From assembly GCF_035594035.1 (NCBI RefSeq), contig NZ_CP141588.1, positions 496,001 through 560,000 of the forward strand: 64,000 nucleotides of DNA, in the 5' to 3' direction. The notes under the pieces were generated by a model. The model searched no databases. It was not told where the DNA came from and saw only the letters and a list, made by a program, of their open reading frames with translations. This document shows positions 20,564-30,175 of the stretch, piece by piece (positions within the stretch are counted from its first letter, which is position 1; each line of letters begins with the position of its first letter). The position numbers and the translations under genes were made by a program. Source of the stretch: Sphingomonas sp. LY54. Its GTDB lineage: Bacteria > Pseudomonadota > Alphaproteobacteria > Sphingomonadales > Sphingomonadaceae.

Positions 20564-21651
20564 GGCGAAGGATCGATCCCGGCCACCATCGGGTCGGGTG
20601 CTGATCCAAGCAGCAAGGACGCGGCCAGCCGCGCCCCGGCCGGTGCGGTCTGGATGCCGAAGCCGCCCTGCCCCGCGCACCAGAAGAAGCCTTCGTTCTC
20701 CGGATCGAAGCCGTAGACCGGCAGCCGGTCGGGCGCGAAGCTGCGCAGGCCGGCCCATTTGCGCTCGACGCAGTCGACCTTCCAGTCGACCAAACGCTCG
20801 AAGCGGTCGATCGCGACTGCGACATCTACCTCCTCGGCCGCCGCGTCGCACGGATCGCAGGCGGTCTCGTCATGCGGGCTGAGCCAGATCCGTCCTCCCG
20901 CTTCCGGCTTGAAGTAGAAGCGGCCGAGCGCGTCGATCACCAGCGGCAGATCGGCCGGGGCCGGCGGATCGGTGCGGAGCTGGACGATCGTGCGGCGATA
21001 GGGCCGGACGCCGATCGGCGTGACGCCCGCCAGGCGAGCCACGTCGTCGGCCCAGGCGCCGGCGGCGTCGACGAGGATCGCGGCCTCGACGCGCCCCGCC
21101 TCGGTGTCCAGGCGCCACGACCCGCCATCCCGCTCTGCGCTGACGAGGCCCGCGTTGGTCAGCAACCGGGCGCCCACTGCCCGCGCGGCCCTCAAATAGG
21201 CTTCGTGCAGGGCGGCGACGTCGATGTCGGTGCAGCTCGGCTCGACCACGCCTTCGTCCCAGCCCGGCCGCAGCCCCGGGACCATCGCCGCGAGTTCGGC
21301 GCGGCCGACCCGCTCCAGCGCCAGGTCGGTGCCCGCGAACTCGGCGCACAGATCCCGGAGCGCCGCTTCGCCTTCGGCATCGGCGATGTGCAGCGCGCCG
21401 CGCGGCGAAAGGAAGGACCGCTCGCTAAAGTCCGCAGGCGGCGACGCAAGGAAAGCCCCGGAGGCAAGCGTCAGCGGCCGGATCAGGGGCCCGCCATAGC
21501 TTTCCGACCAGAAAGCCGCCGACCTCCCCGTGGAATGGTAACCCGGCCGCGCCTCGGCCTCGAGCAGGACGACGCTCGCGTGCGGCGCGACTTCGGCGGC
21601 GAGGCTGGCCCCGGCCATGCCCGCGCCGACGATCGCGATGTCGGCTTTCAC
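20536..21651 (-). CDS. FAD-dependent oxidoreductase (DadA/glycine-oxidase-like)
   Basis: The 371-residue protein begins with a dinucleotide-binding motif ([34 protein letters not shown]) and ends with an FAD-contacting segment ([17 protein letters not shown]). It has the DAO-family layout of amine or amino-acid dehydrogenases. The substrate cannot be read from the sequence; a D-amino acid or 2-hydroxyglutarate-like acid is possible. The start is GTG 21651, which overlaps the upstream hydrolase stop as GTGA. The two genes probably form a small operon. Confidence 0.85.
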   Translation of the reverse strand: MKADIAIVGAGMAGASLAAEVAPHASVVLLEAEARPGYHSTGRSAAFWSESYGGPLIRPLTLASGAFLASPPADFSERSFLSPRGALHIADAEGEAALRDLCAEFAGTDLALERVGRAELAAMVPGLRPGWDEGVVEPSCTDIDVAALHEAYLRAARAVGARLLTNAGLVSAERDGGSWRLDTEAGRVEAAILVDAAGAWADDVARLAGVTPIGVRPYRRTIVQLRTDPPAPADLPLVIDALGRFYFKPEAGGRIWLSPHDETACDPCDAAAEEVDVAVAIDRFERLVDWKVDCVERKWAGLRSFAPDRLPVYGFDPENEGFFWCAGQGGFGIQTAPAGARLAASLLLGSAPDPMVAGIDPSPYLAGRFRN

Positions 21652-22583
21652 CGCGCATGCTCGTCGAGGAACGCGTCGATGCGGGCGAGCGCCTCGGTGC
21701 GCACCGGATCGCTCTCGCGCAGCAGCTCGTGGGCCGCGCGAGGAAACATGTGCAGTTCGGCCCTGGGCAGGAGGCGTGCCGCCCGCCGGATCGCCGTCGG
21801 GCTCACCAGCCGGTCGCGGTCGGTCCCCACGATCAGGACCGGGATGGACATGGCGCGCAGCTTGTCGGCGGTGAGGCCGTGGATCGACTGGTAAGCGGCG
21901 TTGAGCCAGCCCCAGCTCGGCGGCCCGAGCTGGTAGCCGGGCTTCCGGCCGTGCCACCACGCCTCGTCGGCATAGCGATCGGCGCAGCTGGTGAGATAGG
22001 ACTGCCGGCTCGAACCGGGCAGATGGGGCCGCTCGTTCTGCCCCCAGGCCCGGACCCGGGAAAGGCCGAGCGCCGACAGCGTCCGGGCGGCCCAGCGGCC
22101 GATCACGTCGGGTATCGGCCGCGCGTTGATCCCGATCATCGGCGCGATCAGCACCGCGGCGTCGATCGCGGTCCGGCGTTCCGCCAGTATCCGCAGCATC
22201 AAATGCCCGCCCATCGAATGGGCCACGATCACGTGCGGCCCCGGCGTCGCCGCCAGCCACGCCTCGATGAGCGCTGCCCCGTCGGCGACGAGCCCGTCGA
22301 AACTGTCGAGATGCCCGCCGAGGATGTCGCCGCGCGACTCGCCCTGGCCGCGCCAGTCGAACGAAGTGACGTCCCAGCCCGCCTGGTGCCAGTGCGCCAG
22401 CGGCTCCAGATATTTCTCGATGAAATCGCTGCGGCCGCCGGCGAACAAGAGGCTGCCGCGAACGCGCGCGTTCGTCGGTTGGGGCCAGTCCATGCGCCGC
22501 AGATCCCACCCGTCGGGCGCCTGCCAGGACGAGAAAGCGGCGCCGGCCGGATGGGCCCTCCGGTCAAATACTGTCGAATTCAT
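21648..22583 (-). CDS. Alpha/beta hydrolase, lysophospholipase-like
   Basis: The 311-residue protein has the alpha/beta-hydrolase nucleophile elbow as AHSMGGHLML, an oxyanion-side segment SFDWRGQGES, and an acid/His end with IVGTDRDRLVS and AAHELLRESD. This layout resembles the PldB/monoacylglycerol lipase (Hydrolase_4) group. No signal peptide is evident. It is cotranscribed with the flavoprotein gene, which overlaps its stop codon. The real substrate is unknown. Confidence 0.85.
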   Translation of the reverse strand: MNSTVFDRRAHPAGAAFSSWQAPDGWDLRRMDWPQPTNARVRGSLLFAGGRSDFIEKYLEPLAHWHQAGWDVTSFDWRGQGESRGDILGGHLDSFDGLVADGAALIEAWLAATPGPHVIVAHSMGGHLMLRILAERRTAIDAAVLIAPMIGINARPIPDVIGRWAARTLSALGLSRVRAWGQNERPHLPGSSRQSYLTSCADRYADEAWWHGRKPGYQLGPPSWGWLNAAYQSIHGLTADKLRAMSIPVLIVGTDRDRLVSPTAIRRAARLLPRAELHMFPRAAHELLRESDPVRTEALARIDAFLDEHAR

Positions 22584-22630
22584 GAGCGGTGGTTACGGTT
22601 TAGCAAGCAACCGCGTCTAGACCGTAAACC

Positions 22631-23101
22631 ATGATGTGGGCTCACGTGGACATTTTGCTCGCCTTGCTCGCCGTGGCCCTGGCCGCGGTGATCGTCGGCG
22701 ACTGGCGCACGCGGACCATCCCCAACTGGCTGAACGGCGCGATCGCGCTGCTCGCCATTCCCTTCTGGTGGATCGCCGGGCTCCCGCTTTGGCCGGACGT
22801 TGTGGTCCAACTCGGCATGGCGCTGGTCCTGTTCCTGCTCTTCGCCCTCGCCTTCCGCTTCGGCGCGATGGGCGGCGGCGACGTCAAGCTGATCGCGGCG
22901 CTGGCTCTGTGGCTGGATCCGGTCGCGATGGTGAAACTGCTGGTGGTGATGTCACTCGCCGGCGGGCTGCTCACGATGGTCATGCTGATCCGGCACCGGC
23001 TCGCCAAGGCCGGGCACAAGCTCGAAATTCCCTACGGCATAGCAATCGCCTTCGGGGGATTCTGGGTGCTTGGCGAACGATATCTTAACCAATTTGGCTG
23101 A
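22631..23101 (+). CDS. cpaA: Type IV prepilin peptidase CpaA/TadV
   Basis: CpaA is the A24-family aspartyl protease that processes Flp-type prepilins for the tight-adherence pilus. The 156-residue protein is polytopic. It has the two catalytic aspartates in VGDWRTRTIPNW and in GAMGGGDVKL. It begins the pilus cluster, 46 bp before cpaB. No strong ribosome-binding site is visible ahead of ATG 22631, and ATG 22634 is equally possible. Confidence 0.9.
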   Translation: MMWAHVDILLALLAVALAAVIVGDWRTRTIPNWLNGAIALLAIPFWWIAGLPLWPDVVVQLGMALVLFLLFALAFRFGAMGGGDVKLIAALALWLDPVAMVKLLVVMSLAGGLLTMVMLIRHRLAKAGHKLEIPYGIAIAFGGFWVLGERYLNQFG

Positions 23102-23147
23102 TGAAAGTCGGGTTTGAATTGAGCCCGATTGGGAGGCGACTGGCGTC

Positions 23148-24149
23148 ATGGATGTAAGAAAGCTCGTGCTGCTGATCGGTGCGCTTGCGGTAGCCGCAGT
23201 GACCGCTTTGATGGCCCGCAACATGTTTGCCGGAGCCTCGGCGCCGACCGCGCAGGCCGCCCCGGTGGTTCCCGCCGGGCCCGAAGTCCTGGTCGCGACC
23301 CGCGCCATGCCCGTCGGCACGATCATCGATGCGACGGCGCTCAAATTCCAGGTCTGGCCCGAAGGTTTGGTCCAGCCTGCTTATTTCATCAAGGGCGCCG
23401 AAGGCAGCGTCGATCCGGCGAGCCTGATCGGAACGGTCGTCCGCAACGAGGTCACCGCCGGCCAGCCGCTCACCCAGGGCACGCTGATCAAGCCCGGCGA
23501 GCGCGGCTTCCTCGCCGCGGCGCTCGGGCCCGGCATGCGCGCCGTCACGGTCTCGGTGTCCAACACCAGCGGCGTCGCCGGCTTCGTCTTTCCGGGCGAC
23601 CGCGTCGACCTGATGCTGACCCAGGAAGTCACCGGCGGCGGCGACGGTGCTCCGCTCAGGGTCTCCGAAACCATCCTGCGCAACGTCCGGGTGCTCGCCA
23701 CCGACCAGCGCATGAGCTCGCTGGGCGAAGACGGCAAGCCGGTTGTCCAGACCAGCTCGACCGTCACGCTCGAAACCACGCCGAAGATCGCCGAGAAGAT
23801 CGCGGTCGCGCAGACGATCGGCCAATTATCGCTGTCGCTGCGCTCGATCGCCGACAATACGGCTGAGTTTGAGCAGGCGATCGCCTCGGGCGAGGTCAAC
23901 CTGCCGGAAGGCGTCGACGCCAAGGCCGAAAAGCAGATTCTGCTCGCCGTGGCGTCCAAGCCCGCCGACGCCAATCCGACCTTCACCGTCGGCGCGGACG
24001 TCTCGCGCTACCAGCGCAGCAGCGTCCCGGCCAAGGCCGCGCCGGCACCCGGTACCGGCCAGCCCGGCGAAGCCGCTGCCCCGACCGGTCCGAGCGTCCG
24101 TGTCGCCCGCGGCAACAGTGTCACCGTCGTCCCGGTGGGAGCCAAGTAA
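23148..24149 (+). CDS. cpaB: Flp pilus assembly protein CpaB/RcpC
   Basis: CpaB is a periplasmic component of the Tad pilus machine with an SAF-like domain. The 333-residue protein has one N-terminal transmembrane segment (about residues 5-25). The SAF domain shows VLVATRAMPVGTIIDATAL and GERGFLAAALGPGMRAVTV. A GGGAGG ribosome-binding site precedes ATG 23148. The stop codon is immediately followed by the cpaC ATG. Confidence 0.92.
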   Translation: MDVRKLVLLIGALAVAAVTALMARNMFAGASAPTAQAAPVVPAGPEVLVATRAMPVGTIIDATALKFQVWPEGLVQPAYFIKGAEGSVDPASLIGTVVRNEVTAGQPLTQGTLIKPGERGFLAAALGPGMRAVTVSVSNTSGVAGFVFPGDRVDLMLTQEVTGGGDGAPLRVSETILRNVRVLATDQRMSSLGEDGKPVVQTSSTVTLETTPKIAEKIAVAQTIGQLSLSLRSIADNTAEFEQAIASGEVNLPEGVDAKAEKQILLAVASKPADANPTFTVGADVSRYQRSSVPAKAAPAPGTGQPGEAAAPTGPSVRVARGNSVTVVPVGAK

Positions 24150-25661
24150 ATGATCGTCAGCAAGCCTTTCAAGCGCGCGACCCTGAACACCGCCTTCGCG
24201 GCGCTGTGTGTCGCCGGTCTCGGTGCCGCGGTCGCCGCTCCGGCGAGCGCCGCTCCCACGCCGATCAAGCCGTCGGGCGAAGTCCTGCTCTCCGCCGGCA
24301 CCGGCCGGCTGGTCAACCTCAGCAGCCCGATCAGCGACGTGTTCGTGGCCAACGAAGCCATTGCCGACGTTCAGGTCCGCTCCTCCACGCAGATCTACGT
24401 GTTCGGCAAGGGCAATGGCGAGACTTCGGTCTTCGCCACCAACAAGGCCGGCAAGGTCGTTTATTCGACCAGCGTCCGCGTCGGCCAGAACTTGGCGTCG
24501 ATCGACGACATGCTGCGCCTGGCCATGCCCGAGGCGCAGATCCAGGCGACGCCGATGAACGGCATGGTCCTGCTGACCGGCACGGTCGCGGCGCCGAGCG
24601 ACGTCGAAGAAGCCGAGCGTCTGGTCCAGGCCTTCGTCGGCGACGAACCCAAGATCGTCAGCCGCCTCAAGACGGCCACGCCGCTCCAGGTCATGCTCAA
24701 GGTCACGATCGCCGAAGTCAGCCGCTCGCTGGTCAAGCAGATCGGCGTCAACCTTCAGGCGCTCGACACGACCGGCGGCTTCCAGTTTTTCGGCGCTAGG
24801 GGCCGGGACTTCATCGATGAAGCGAATAGCAAGCTCCTCATGCCTGACGGCGGAGGCACGCTCGGGGCGCTCGGCAACCTGTTCGGCCTCAACGTGGCCG
24901 GAGCCGTCGATCTCAACGAGAATAGCGGCCTGGTCACGATCCTGGCCGAGCCGACGCTGACGGCTTTGTCGGGTGAGACCGCGAGCTTCCTCGCGGGCGG
25001 CGAATTCCCGATCGCGACATCGAACGGCATTCAGGGCACCTCGATCGAGTTCAAGCAATATGGCGTCAGCCTCGCTTTCTCTCCCGTCGTGCTCGATGGC
25101 GGCCGGATCGCGATGCGGGTGAGGCCGGAAGTGTCCGAACTCTCTTCGGACGGTGCGATTACGCTCAACAATATCGAGATCCCCGCCCTCACGACCCGGC
25201 GCACCGAAACCACGGTCGAGCTGGGTTCGGGACAGAGCCTGATGCTCGCCGGCCTGCTCCGCAACAACGGCAACAACGCGGTCGAAAAGACGCCCTTGCT
25301 CGGCGACATTCCGATCCTTGGCAGCCTGTTCCGGTCGTCGAGCTTCCGCCGCAACGAGACCGAGCTGGTCATCGTCGTGACGCCCTATCTGGTGAAGCCG
25401 GTGCATGCATCGCAGATCGCGCTCCCGACCGATGGCTTCCGCCTGTCCAACGAACCGCGCCGCGTGTTCATCGATCAGCGCAATGCCGGCCGCAGCGGCG
25501 AAGAACGGCCCGTGGCTTCGGTCGCCGGTCCGCGGACGGTCTCCCCGGGCATCGCCTCGGCCGTGCCTTCTGCGCCGTCGCAGGTTCCCCAGGTTGCGCC
25601 GGCCCGCCAGGCCGACGGCCGTCCGGCTGCCGCCTCGGCGAAGCCCGGCTTCAGCTTCTGA
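24150..25661 (+). CDS. cpaC: Tad pilus secretin CpaC/RcpA
   Basis: CpaC forms the outer-membrane channel of the Tad pilus. The 503-residue protein has a signal peptide, an N-terminal pilus-function domain (about residues 45-115), a BON-type segment (about 130-170), and a C-terminal secretin domain. Secretin hallmarks are LVTILAEPTLTALSGETASF, FLAGGEFPI and KTPLLGDIPILGSLFRS, followed by ELVIVVTPYLVKP. The last 60 residues are a low-complexity Ala/Pro-rich tail. Confidence 0.95.
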   Translation: MIVSKPFKRATLNTAFAALCVAGLGAAVAAPASAAPTPIKPSGEVLLSAGTGRLVNLSSPISDVFVANEAIADVQVRSSTQIYVFGKGNGETSVFATNKAGKVVYSTSVRVGQNLASIDDMLRLAMPEAQIQATPMNGMVLLTGTVAAPSDVEEAERLVQAFVGDEPKIVSRLKTATPLQVMLKVTIAEVSRSLVKQIGVNLQALDTTGGFQFFGARGRDFIDEANSKLLMPDGGGTLGALGNLFGLNVAGAVDLNENSGLVTILAEPTLTALSGETASFLAGGEFPIATSNGIQGTSIEFKQYGVSLAFSPVVLDGGRIAMRVRPEVSELSSDGAITLNNIEIPALTTRRTETTVELGSGQSLMLAGLLRNNGNNAVEKTPLLGDIPILGSLFRSSSFRRNETELVIVVTPYLVKPVHASQIALPTDGFRLSNEPRRVFIDQRNAGRSGEERPVASVAGPRTVSPGIASAVPSAPSQVPQVAPARQADGRPAAASAKPGFSF

Positions 25662-25680
25662 CCGTCGAGAGGATAGGATA

Positions 25681-26340
25681 ATGGCATCCGTGAAATCATC
25701 CGCCGCCCTGCTCGTTCTCGGCATCTCCCTCGGCGCCTGCGTGCACGAGCCGGCCACGAACGGTCTCTCGGCGCATTATAATCCGAGCCTCTACTCGGTG
25801 AACCAGCCGGTCGTGCAGCGCACCGATTATGTGCTCGACCTCGGCGGCGGCGGGGGTGTGGGCCCGGCGGATCTGGATCGCCTCGGTGCCTGGTTCGAAT
25901 CGCTCGGCCTCGGCTATGGCGATCGCGTCTCGATCGACAGTGGCGCCGGCTATATCGACCCTTCCAGCCGCGACGCGATCGCGCGCGTGGCTGCCTCCTA
26001 TGGCCTGCTACTCAGCGATGGCGCCCCGGTCACGGCCGGGAGGCCGCAGTCCGGCGCCGTTCGGGTCGTCCTTAGCCGCATGACGGCGAGCGTCCCGGAT
26101 TGCCCGCAGTGGAATTCGGAAGAAATCGGCGCCCGCGTCACGACCTCGCCCAATTTCGGCTGCGCCACGAACGGCAACCTCGCCGCGATGATCGCCGACC
26201 CGACCGATCTGGTCCGGGGCCAGACCTCCGTGGGCGGCACCGATGCGGCAACCTACTCGAAAACGGTCAAGGTCTTCCGCGACAGAAAGCCCAGCGGCAC
26301 TGACGGTGCGATCAAAATCGAAAAGGTGGATGGCAACTGA
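25681..26340 (+). CDS. cpaD: Tad pilus lipoprotein CpaD
   Basis: CpaD is the outer-membrane lipoprotein that accompanies the CpaC secretin. The 219-residue protein has a lipobox LGAC near residue 20. It also has the family blocks SVNQPVVQRTDYVLDL and VPDCPQWN and the cysteine segment NFGCATNGNLAAMIADPTDL. The start ATG 25681 has an AGAGGATAGG sequence upstream. The stop TGA shares its last base with the cpaE ATG. Confidence 0.9.
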   Translation: MASVKSSAALLVLGISLGACVHEPATNGLSAHYNPSLYSVNQPVVQRTDYVLDLGGGGGVGPADLDRLGAWFESLGLGYGDRVSIDSGAGYIDPSSRDAIARVAASYGLLLSDGAPVTAGRPQSGAVRVVLSRMTASVPDCPQWNSEEIGARVTTSPNFGCATNGNLAAMIADPTDLVRGQTSVGGTDAATYSKTVKVFRDRKPSGTDGAIKIEKVDGN

Positions 26341-27623
26341 TGAACGCTCCTTTCCATGGCGCCCGCTCCGGCGGCCTGCGCGACCCGTTCACCGCCTTTG
26401 TCTGCGACGAGGCGACGGCGGAAATCCTGCGTCCGATCGCGGTCGAACATGGCTGGGCGCCTGAAAAGGTCAACAAGGGCGGCCTGCGCAACGCGGTCCA
26501 GTCGCTCTCGGTGTCGGCGAGCCCAAACATCCTGTTCGTCGATCTCTCCGAATCCGGCGATCCGCTCAACGACATCAACGCCCTTGCCGAGGTTTGCGAG
26601 CCGGGAACGGTCGTGATCGCCGCCGGCCAGGTCAACGATGTCCGCCTCTACCGCGACCTCGTCGCGAGCGGCATCCAGGATTACCTGCTGAAGCCTTTCA
26701 CGCCTGATCAGGTGCGGGACGCCTTCGCCCATGCGCAGATGACCATTTCCGGCCCGCGCACCAACGAGCCCTCGATGGAGCGGCCCCACGTCGTGGCGGC
26801 CGTGATCGGCGCTCGCGGCGGCGTCGGCGCTTCCACCGTCGCTTCGTCGATGGCCTGGATGATGGGCGACAAGATCAACCGGTCGACCGCCTTGCTCGAT
26901 CTCGACGTCCATTTCGGCACCGGGGCGCTCTCGCTCGATCTCGAGCCCGGCCGCGGCCTCACCGACGCGATCGAGAATCCGAGCCGCATCGACGGCCTCT
27001 TCATCGAGCGCGCTATGGTCCGCGCCAACGACCGCCTCAGCGTGCTTTCGGCCGAAGCGCCGATCAACCAGCCTTTGCTGACCGACGGATCGGCCTTCTT
27101 CCAATTGCTCGAGGAAATGCGGGCGGCGTTCGAGACCACGATCATCGATCTGCCGCGCTCGATGCTGGTCCAGCATCCCCATCTCCTCAACGACGCGCAT
27201 GTCGCCGTGCTGGTGGTCGACCTGACGCTGGCGGCCACGCGCGACGCCATCCGCATCCTTTCGTGGCTGAAGGCCAATGCGCCCCAGGCCCGAGTCATCG
27301 TGGTCGCCAACAAGGTCGCGCCCGGAGGCGTCCAGGAGATTAACCGCAAGGATTTCGAGAAATCGATCGAACGCGCGGTCGATATCGTCATCCCGTTCGA
27401 CATCAAGGCGGCGACCAACGCCGCCAAGCTCGGCCAGCCCCTCGTCAAGGGCGCCGGCGGGGCCAAGATTGCGCAGCCATTCGGAAAGCTGTGCAACATG
27501 ACGGTGTCGGCGGTCGACGGCGACGAGGCAACCGCGGAGAGCAGCCCGTCGGGCGCTTCCCTCCTCGGCAAGCTCAATCTCAAGGGTTTTGTGACGAAGA
27601 AGCCGGCGAAAGCCACGGCTTGA
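26340..27623 (+). CDS. cpaE: Pilus assembly ATPase-like protein CpaE/TadZ
   Basis: CpaE helps to localise the Tad pilus at the cell pole. The 427-residue protein has a response-regulator-like N-terminal domain (about residues 40-140) and a MinD/ParA-type domain (about 145-390). The P-loop-like motif is ARGGVGASTVASS, which lacks the usual GK(S/T) lysine; this is common for TadZ/CpaE and suggests weak or altered ATPase activity. The next gene is tadB, with only 38 bp between, so no cpaF is present where it is usually found. Confidence 0.93.
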   Translation: MNAPFHGARSGGLRDPFTAFVCDEATAEILRPIAVEHGWAPEKVNKGGLRNAVQSLSVSASPNILFVDLSESGDPLNDINALAEVCEPGTVVIAAGQVNDVRLYRDLVASGIQDYLLKPFTPDQVRDAFAHAQMTISGPRTNEPSMERPHVVAAVIGARGGVGASTVASSMAWMMGDKINRSTALLDLDVHFGTGALSLDLEPGRGLTDAIENPSRIDGLFIERAMVRANDRLSVLSAEAPINQPLLTDGSAFFQLLEEMRAAFETTIIDLPRSMLVQHPHLLNDAHVAVLVVDLTLAATRDAIRILSWLKANAPQARVIVVANKVAPGGVQEINRKDFEKSIERAVDIVIPFDIKAATNAAKLGQPLVKGAGGAKIAQPFGKLCNMTVSAVDGDEATAESSPSGASLLGKLNLKGFVTKKPAKATA

Positions 27624-27661
27624 TCATTTCGCGAACGTGCGAAACGGGTGAAGGGCGGTAG

Positions 27662-28633
27662 ATGATGGTGCCGATGATCGCGATGATGGCCGGGATGCTG
27701 GGCACGCTGGCGCTCGCCTATTTCGCATTCGCCGGCCCGTCGGTGGCGAAGGCGCAGAACCGCCGCCTCGACCAGTTGCGCGAGCGCCACAGCAGGTCCG
27801 CTGAAGTCACCCAGCAGGTCCAGCTCAAGAAGCTGATGGGCGGTTCGAACACGCGCATGGACGGCCTTGCCCAGCGCCTGGTCCCCAATCCCGCCCTGCT
27901 GCGCAAGCGCATCGAACAGACTGGACGTTCCTGGTCGGTCGGCCGCTACGCTTTGGTCTCGGCCGGCATCGCGGTCGTCGTCGGCACCCTGCTAGTCCTG
28001 CGCGGCGCCCCGCTCCTCCTCGGCCTGTTTGCCGGCCTGTTTGCCGGGATTGGCATCCCCCACTTCGTTATCGGCCGCATGATCCAGCGCCGTATCGCCA
28101 AGTTCACCGCGCGCTTTCCCGACGCGATCGAGCTGATGGTGCGCGGCCTCCGCTCAGGTCTGCCGATCTCGGAGACGATCGGGATCGTCGCCTCGGAAAT
28201 TCCGGGCCCGGTTTCGGTCGAGTTCCAGTCGGTCTCGGACAAGATGCGGATCGGTCGCACGATGGAGGCCGCGCTCCAGGAAACCGCCGACCGCCTCGGC
28301 ACGCCCGAATTCCAGTTCTTCGTCATCACGCTCGCCATCCAGCGCGAGACCGGCGGCAATCTCGCCGAGACGCTCGCCAACCTGGCCGACGTGCTGCGTA
28401 AGCGCGCGCAGATGAAGCTCAAGATCCGCGCCATGTCGTCCGAGTCCAAGGCCTCGGCCTATATCATCGGCTCCCTGCCCTTCATCGTCTTCGCGATGAT
28501 CATGATGGTCAATCCAACCTATATGGGCCAGTTCTTCACGGACCAGCGGCTGATCGTCGCCGGGCTCGGCGGCATGGTGTGGATGAGCTTCGGCGCCATG
28601 ATCATGGCCAAGATGATCAACTTCGAGATTTAG
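27662..28633 (+). CDS. tadB: Tad pilus inner-membrane protein TadB
   Basis: TadB is a type II secretion F-domain (GspF-like) membrane platform protein. The 323-residue product has N-terminal transmembrane segments. The F domain follows (about residues 140-270), including FPDAIELMVRGLRSGLPI and TLAIQRETGGNLAETLANLA. C-terminal transmembrane segments end in MINFEI. It begins 38 bp after cpaE, and tadC follows 12 bp later. Confidence 0.92.
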   Translation: MMVPMIAMMAGMLGTLALAYFAFAGPSVAKAQNRRLDQLRERHSRSAEVTQQVQLKKLMGGSNTRMDGLAQRLVPNPALLRKRIEQTGRSWSVGRYALVSAGIAVVVGTLLVLRGAPLLLGLFAGLFAGIGIPHFVIGRMIQRRIAKFTARFPDAIELMVRGLRSGLPISETIGIVASEIPGPVSVEFQSVSDKMRIGRTMEAALQETADRLGTPEFQFFVITLAIQRETGGNLAETLANLADVLRKRAQMKLKIRAMSSESKASAYIIGSLPFIVFAMIMMVNPTYMGQFFTDQRLIVAGLGGMVWMSFGAMIMAKMINFEI

Positions 28634-28645
28634 GGGCGCGCCGAC

Positions 28646-29644
28646 ATGACCTCTACCCCTCCCAGCGGCCCAACCCTGCTCGGCGTCGACGTGATGATGG
28701 TGGCGACCGCGCTCGCGGCCATCGCGACCTTCGCCGTGCTCGTCGCCATCTACACCGCCACCACGGTGCGCGATCCGATGGCGAAGCGGGTCAAGGCGCT
28801 GAACGAGCGCCGCGAGCAGTTGAAGGCAGGCATCGTCGCCTCGACGTCCAAGCGCCGCAAGAAGATCACCAACAAGAACGAGGCGGCCGACAAGGTCCGC
28901 AACATCCTCGGCTCGTTGAAGATGCTCCAGGACGAGCAGGTCGAAAAAGCCCAAACGCGCCTGATGCAGGCCGGCATCCGCTCCAAGGACCTCGCCTTCG
29001 TCGTCATCTTCGCACGTTTCGTGATGCCGCTCGTCCTCGGCACCGCGATGCTGATCCTCGTCTATGGCGTGGACTATTTCCCCGATTGGTCGGCGCTGAA
29101 GAAATACGGCCTGTGCGCCGGCACGCTCCTGCTGAGCTACAAGTCGCCCGACCTCTGGCTCAAGAACAAGATCGACAAGCGCACTGCGGCCATCCGCAAG
29201 GGCCTGCCCGACGCGCTCGACCTGCTCGTGATCTGCGCCGAGGCCGGCCTCACCGTCGACGCCGCCTTCAGCCGCGTCGCTCGCGAACTCGGCCGCGCCT
29301 ATCCCGAGCTGGGCGACGAATTCGCTTTGACCTCGATCGAGCTGGGCTTCCTGACCGACCGCCGCTCGGCGTTCGAGAACCTTGCCCAGCGCATCGACCT
29401 CGAATCGGTGCGCGGCGTCGTCACGACGATGATCCAGACCGAGAAATACGGCACGCCGCTCGCCAGCGCGTTGCGCGTGCTCTCCGCCGAATTCCGCAAC
29501 GAGCGCATGATGCGCGCCGAGGAAAAGGCCGCGCGTCTGCCGGCGATCATGACCGTGCCGCTGATCCTGTTCATTCTGCCGGTGCTGTTCATCGTCATCC
29601 TCGGCCCGGCGGCCTGCGCGATCTCCGATAACCTGATGAGTTGA
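28646..29644 (+). CDS. tadC: Tad pilus inner-membrane protein TadC
   Basis: TadC is the second GspF-like platform protein of the Tad system. The 332-residue product has an N-terminal transmembrane segment, a basic cytoplasmic stretch (SKRRKKITNKNEAADK), then the F domain. That domain includes LPDALDLLVICAEAGLTVDA and MIQTEKYGTPLASALRVLS. Two C-terminal transmembrane segments end the protein (MTVPLILFILPVLFIVILGP). It is the last recognisable gene of the cluster. Confidence 0.92.
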   Translation: MTSTPPSGPTLLGVDVMMVATALAAIATFAVLVAIYTATTVRDPMAKRVKALNERREQLKAGIVASTSKRRKKITNKNEAADKVRNILGSLKMLQDEQVEKAQTRLMQAGIRSKDLAFVVIFARFVMPLVLGTAMLILVYGVDYFPDWSALKKYGLCAGTLLLSYKSPDLWLKNKIDKRTAAIRKGLPDALDLLVICAEAGLTVDAAFSRVARELGRAYPELGDEFALTSIELGFLTDRRSAFENLAQRIDLESVRGVVTTMIQTEKYGTPLASALRVLSAEFRNERMMRAEEKAARLPAIMTVPLILFILPVLFIVILGPAACAISDNLMS

Positions 29645-29707
29645 GCCGGGGGCGGAACAACCGCCGTCCCCGCCGCATTCAAGCTATCTGGCGGTAAGGA
29701 GACTGCG

Positions 29708-29950
29708 ATGTTTGCGTTGACCCCCGAACAGTGGCTGACGGTGCTTCTGTTCTTCGTTCTCGGCCTCGTGCTCGGCATGTACCTGTTCGCCGGTACGAAG
29801 TGGAAGCGCCGCTATCGCACCGAGTCCGCGCGCTGCGAAGCGCTCGAGGCGGAGAATGCCCGACTGCGGCGCGAGGCTTCCGAAATGGATTCGCTGCGCC
29901 ACGCCGCCGCCCGCAACCCGGCGGTCGACCGAGACCGGGGTCCGCTCTGA
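29708..29950 (+). CDS. Small membrane protein with coiled coil
   Basis: The 80-residue protein has one transmembrane helix (LTVLLFFVLGLVLGMYLFAG, about residues 10-29), followed by a basic stretch and a coiled coil (ARCEALEAENARLRREASEM). A GGTAAGGAG ribosome-binding site precedes the ATG at good spacing. It lies just downstream of tadC on the same strand. A link to the pilus is possible, but nothing in the sequence proves it. Confidence 0.65.
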   Translation: MFALTPEQWLTVLLFFVLGLVLGMYLFAGTKWKRRYRTESARCEALEAENARLRREASEMDSLRHAAARNPAVDRDRGPL

Positions 29951-29964
29951 TCGCCCCTCAAGTC

Positions 29965-30048
29965 GTCATTGCGAGGCGCGAAGCGACGCGGCAATCCATC
30001 TCCGGGCCGGGACCGGACTGGATTGCTTCGCTGCGCTCGCAATGACGA
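29965..30048. repeat. CGTCATTGCGAGG inverted-pair repeat, copy 1 (family B)
   Basis: The copy starts with CGTCATTGCGAGGCGCGAAG and closes with its inverted partner GCTTCGCTGCGCTCGCAATG, separated by about 20 variable bases. It can form a long imperfect hairpin between tadC's small neighbour and ppdK. A second copy lies 46 bp downstream. Confidence 0.85.
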
Positions 30049-30094
30049 GGTATCTAACAGCCCCTACAATCGCGGACATGACCACGCCCTCCCC

Positions 30095-30175
30095 CGTCAT
30101 TGCGAGGAGCGCGAGCGACGCGGCAATCCAGTCCCGCGCCGAAGGCTGGATTGCTTCGCTGCGCTCGCAATGACG
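30095..30175. repeat. CGTCATTGCGAGG inverted-pair repeat, copy 2 (family B)
   Basis: This copy has the same left arm (CGTCATTGCGAGGAGCGCGA) and right arm (CTTCGCTGCGCTCGCAATGA) as copy 1, with a different central spacer. It ends 9 bp before the ppdK stop codon on the other strand, so it may also serve as a 3' processing or termination structure for the convergent transcripts. Confidence 0.85.
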
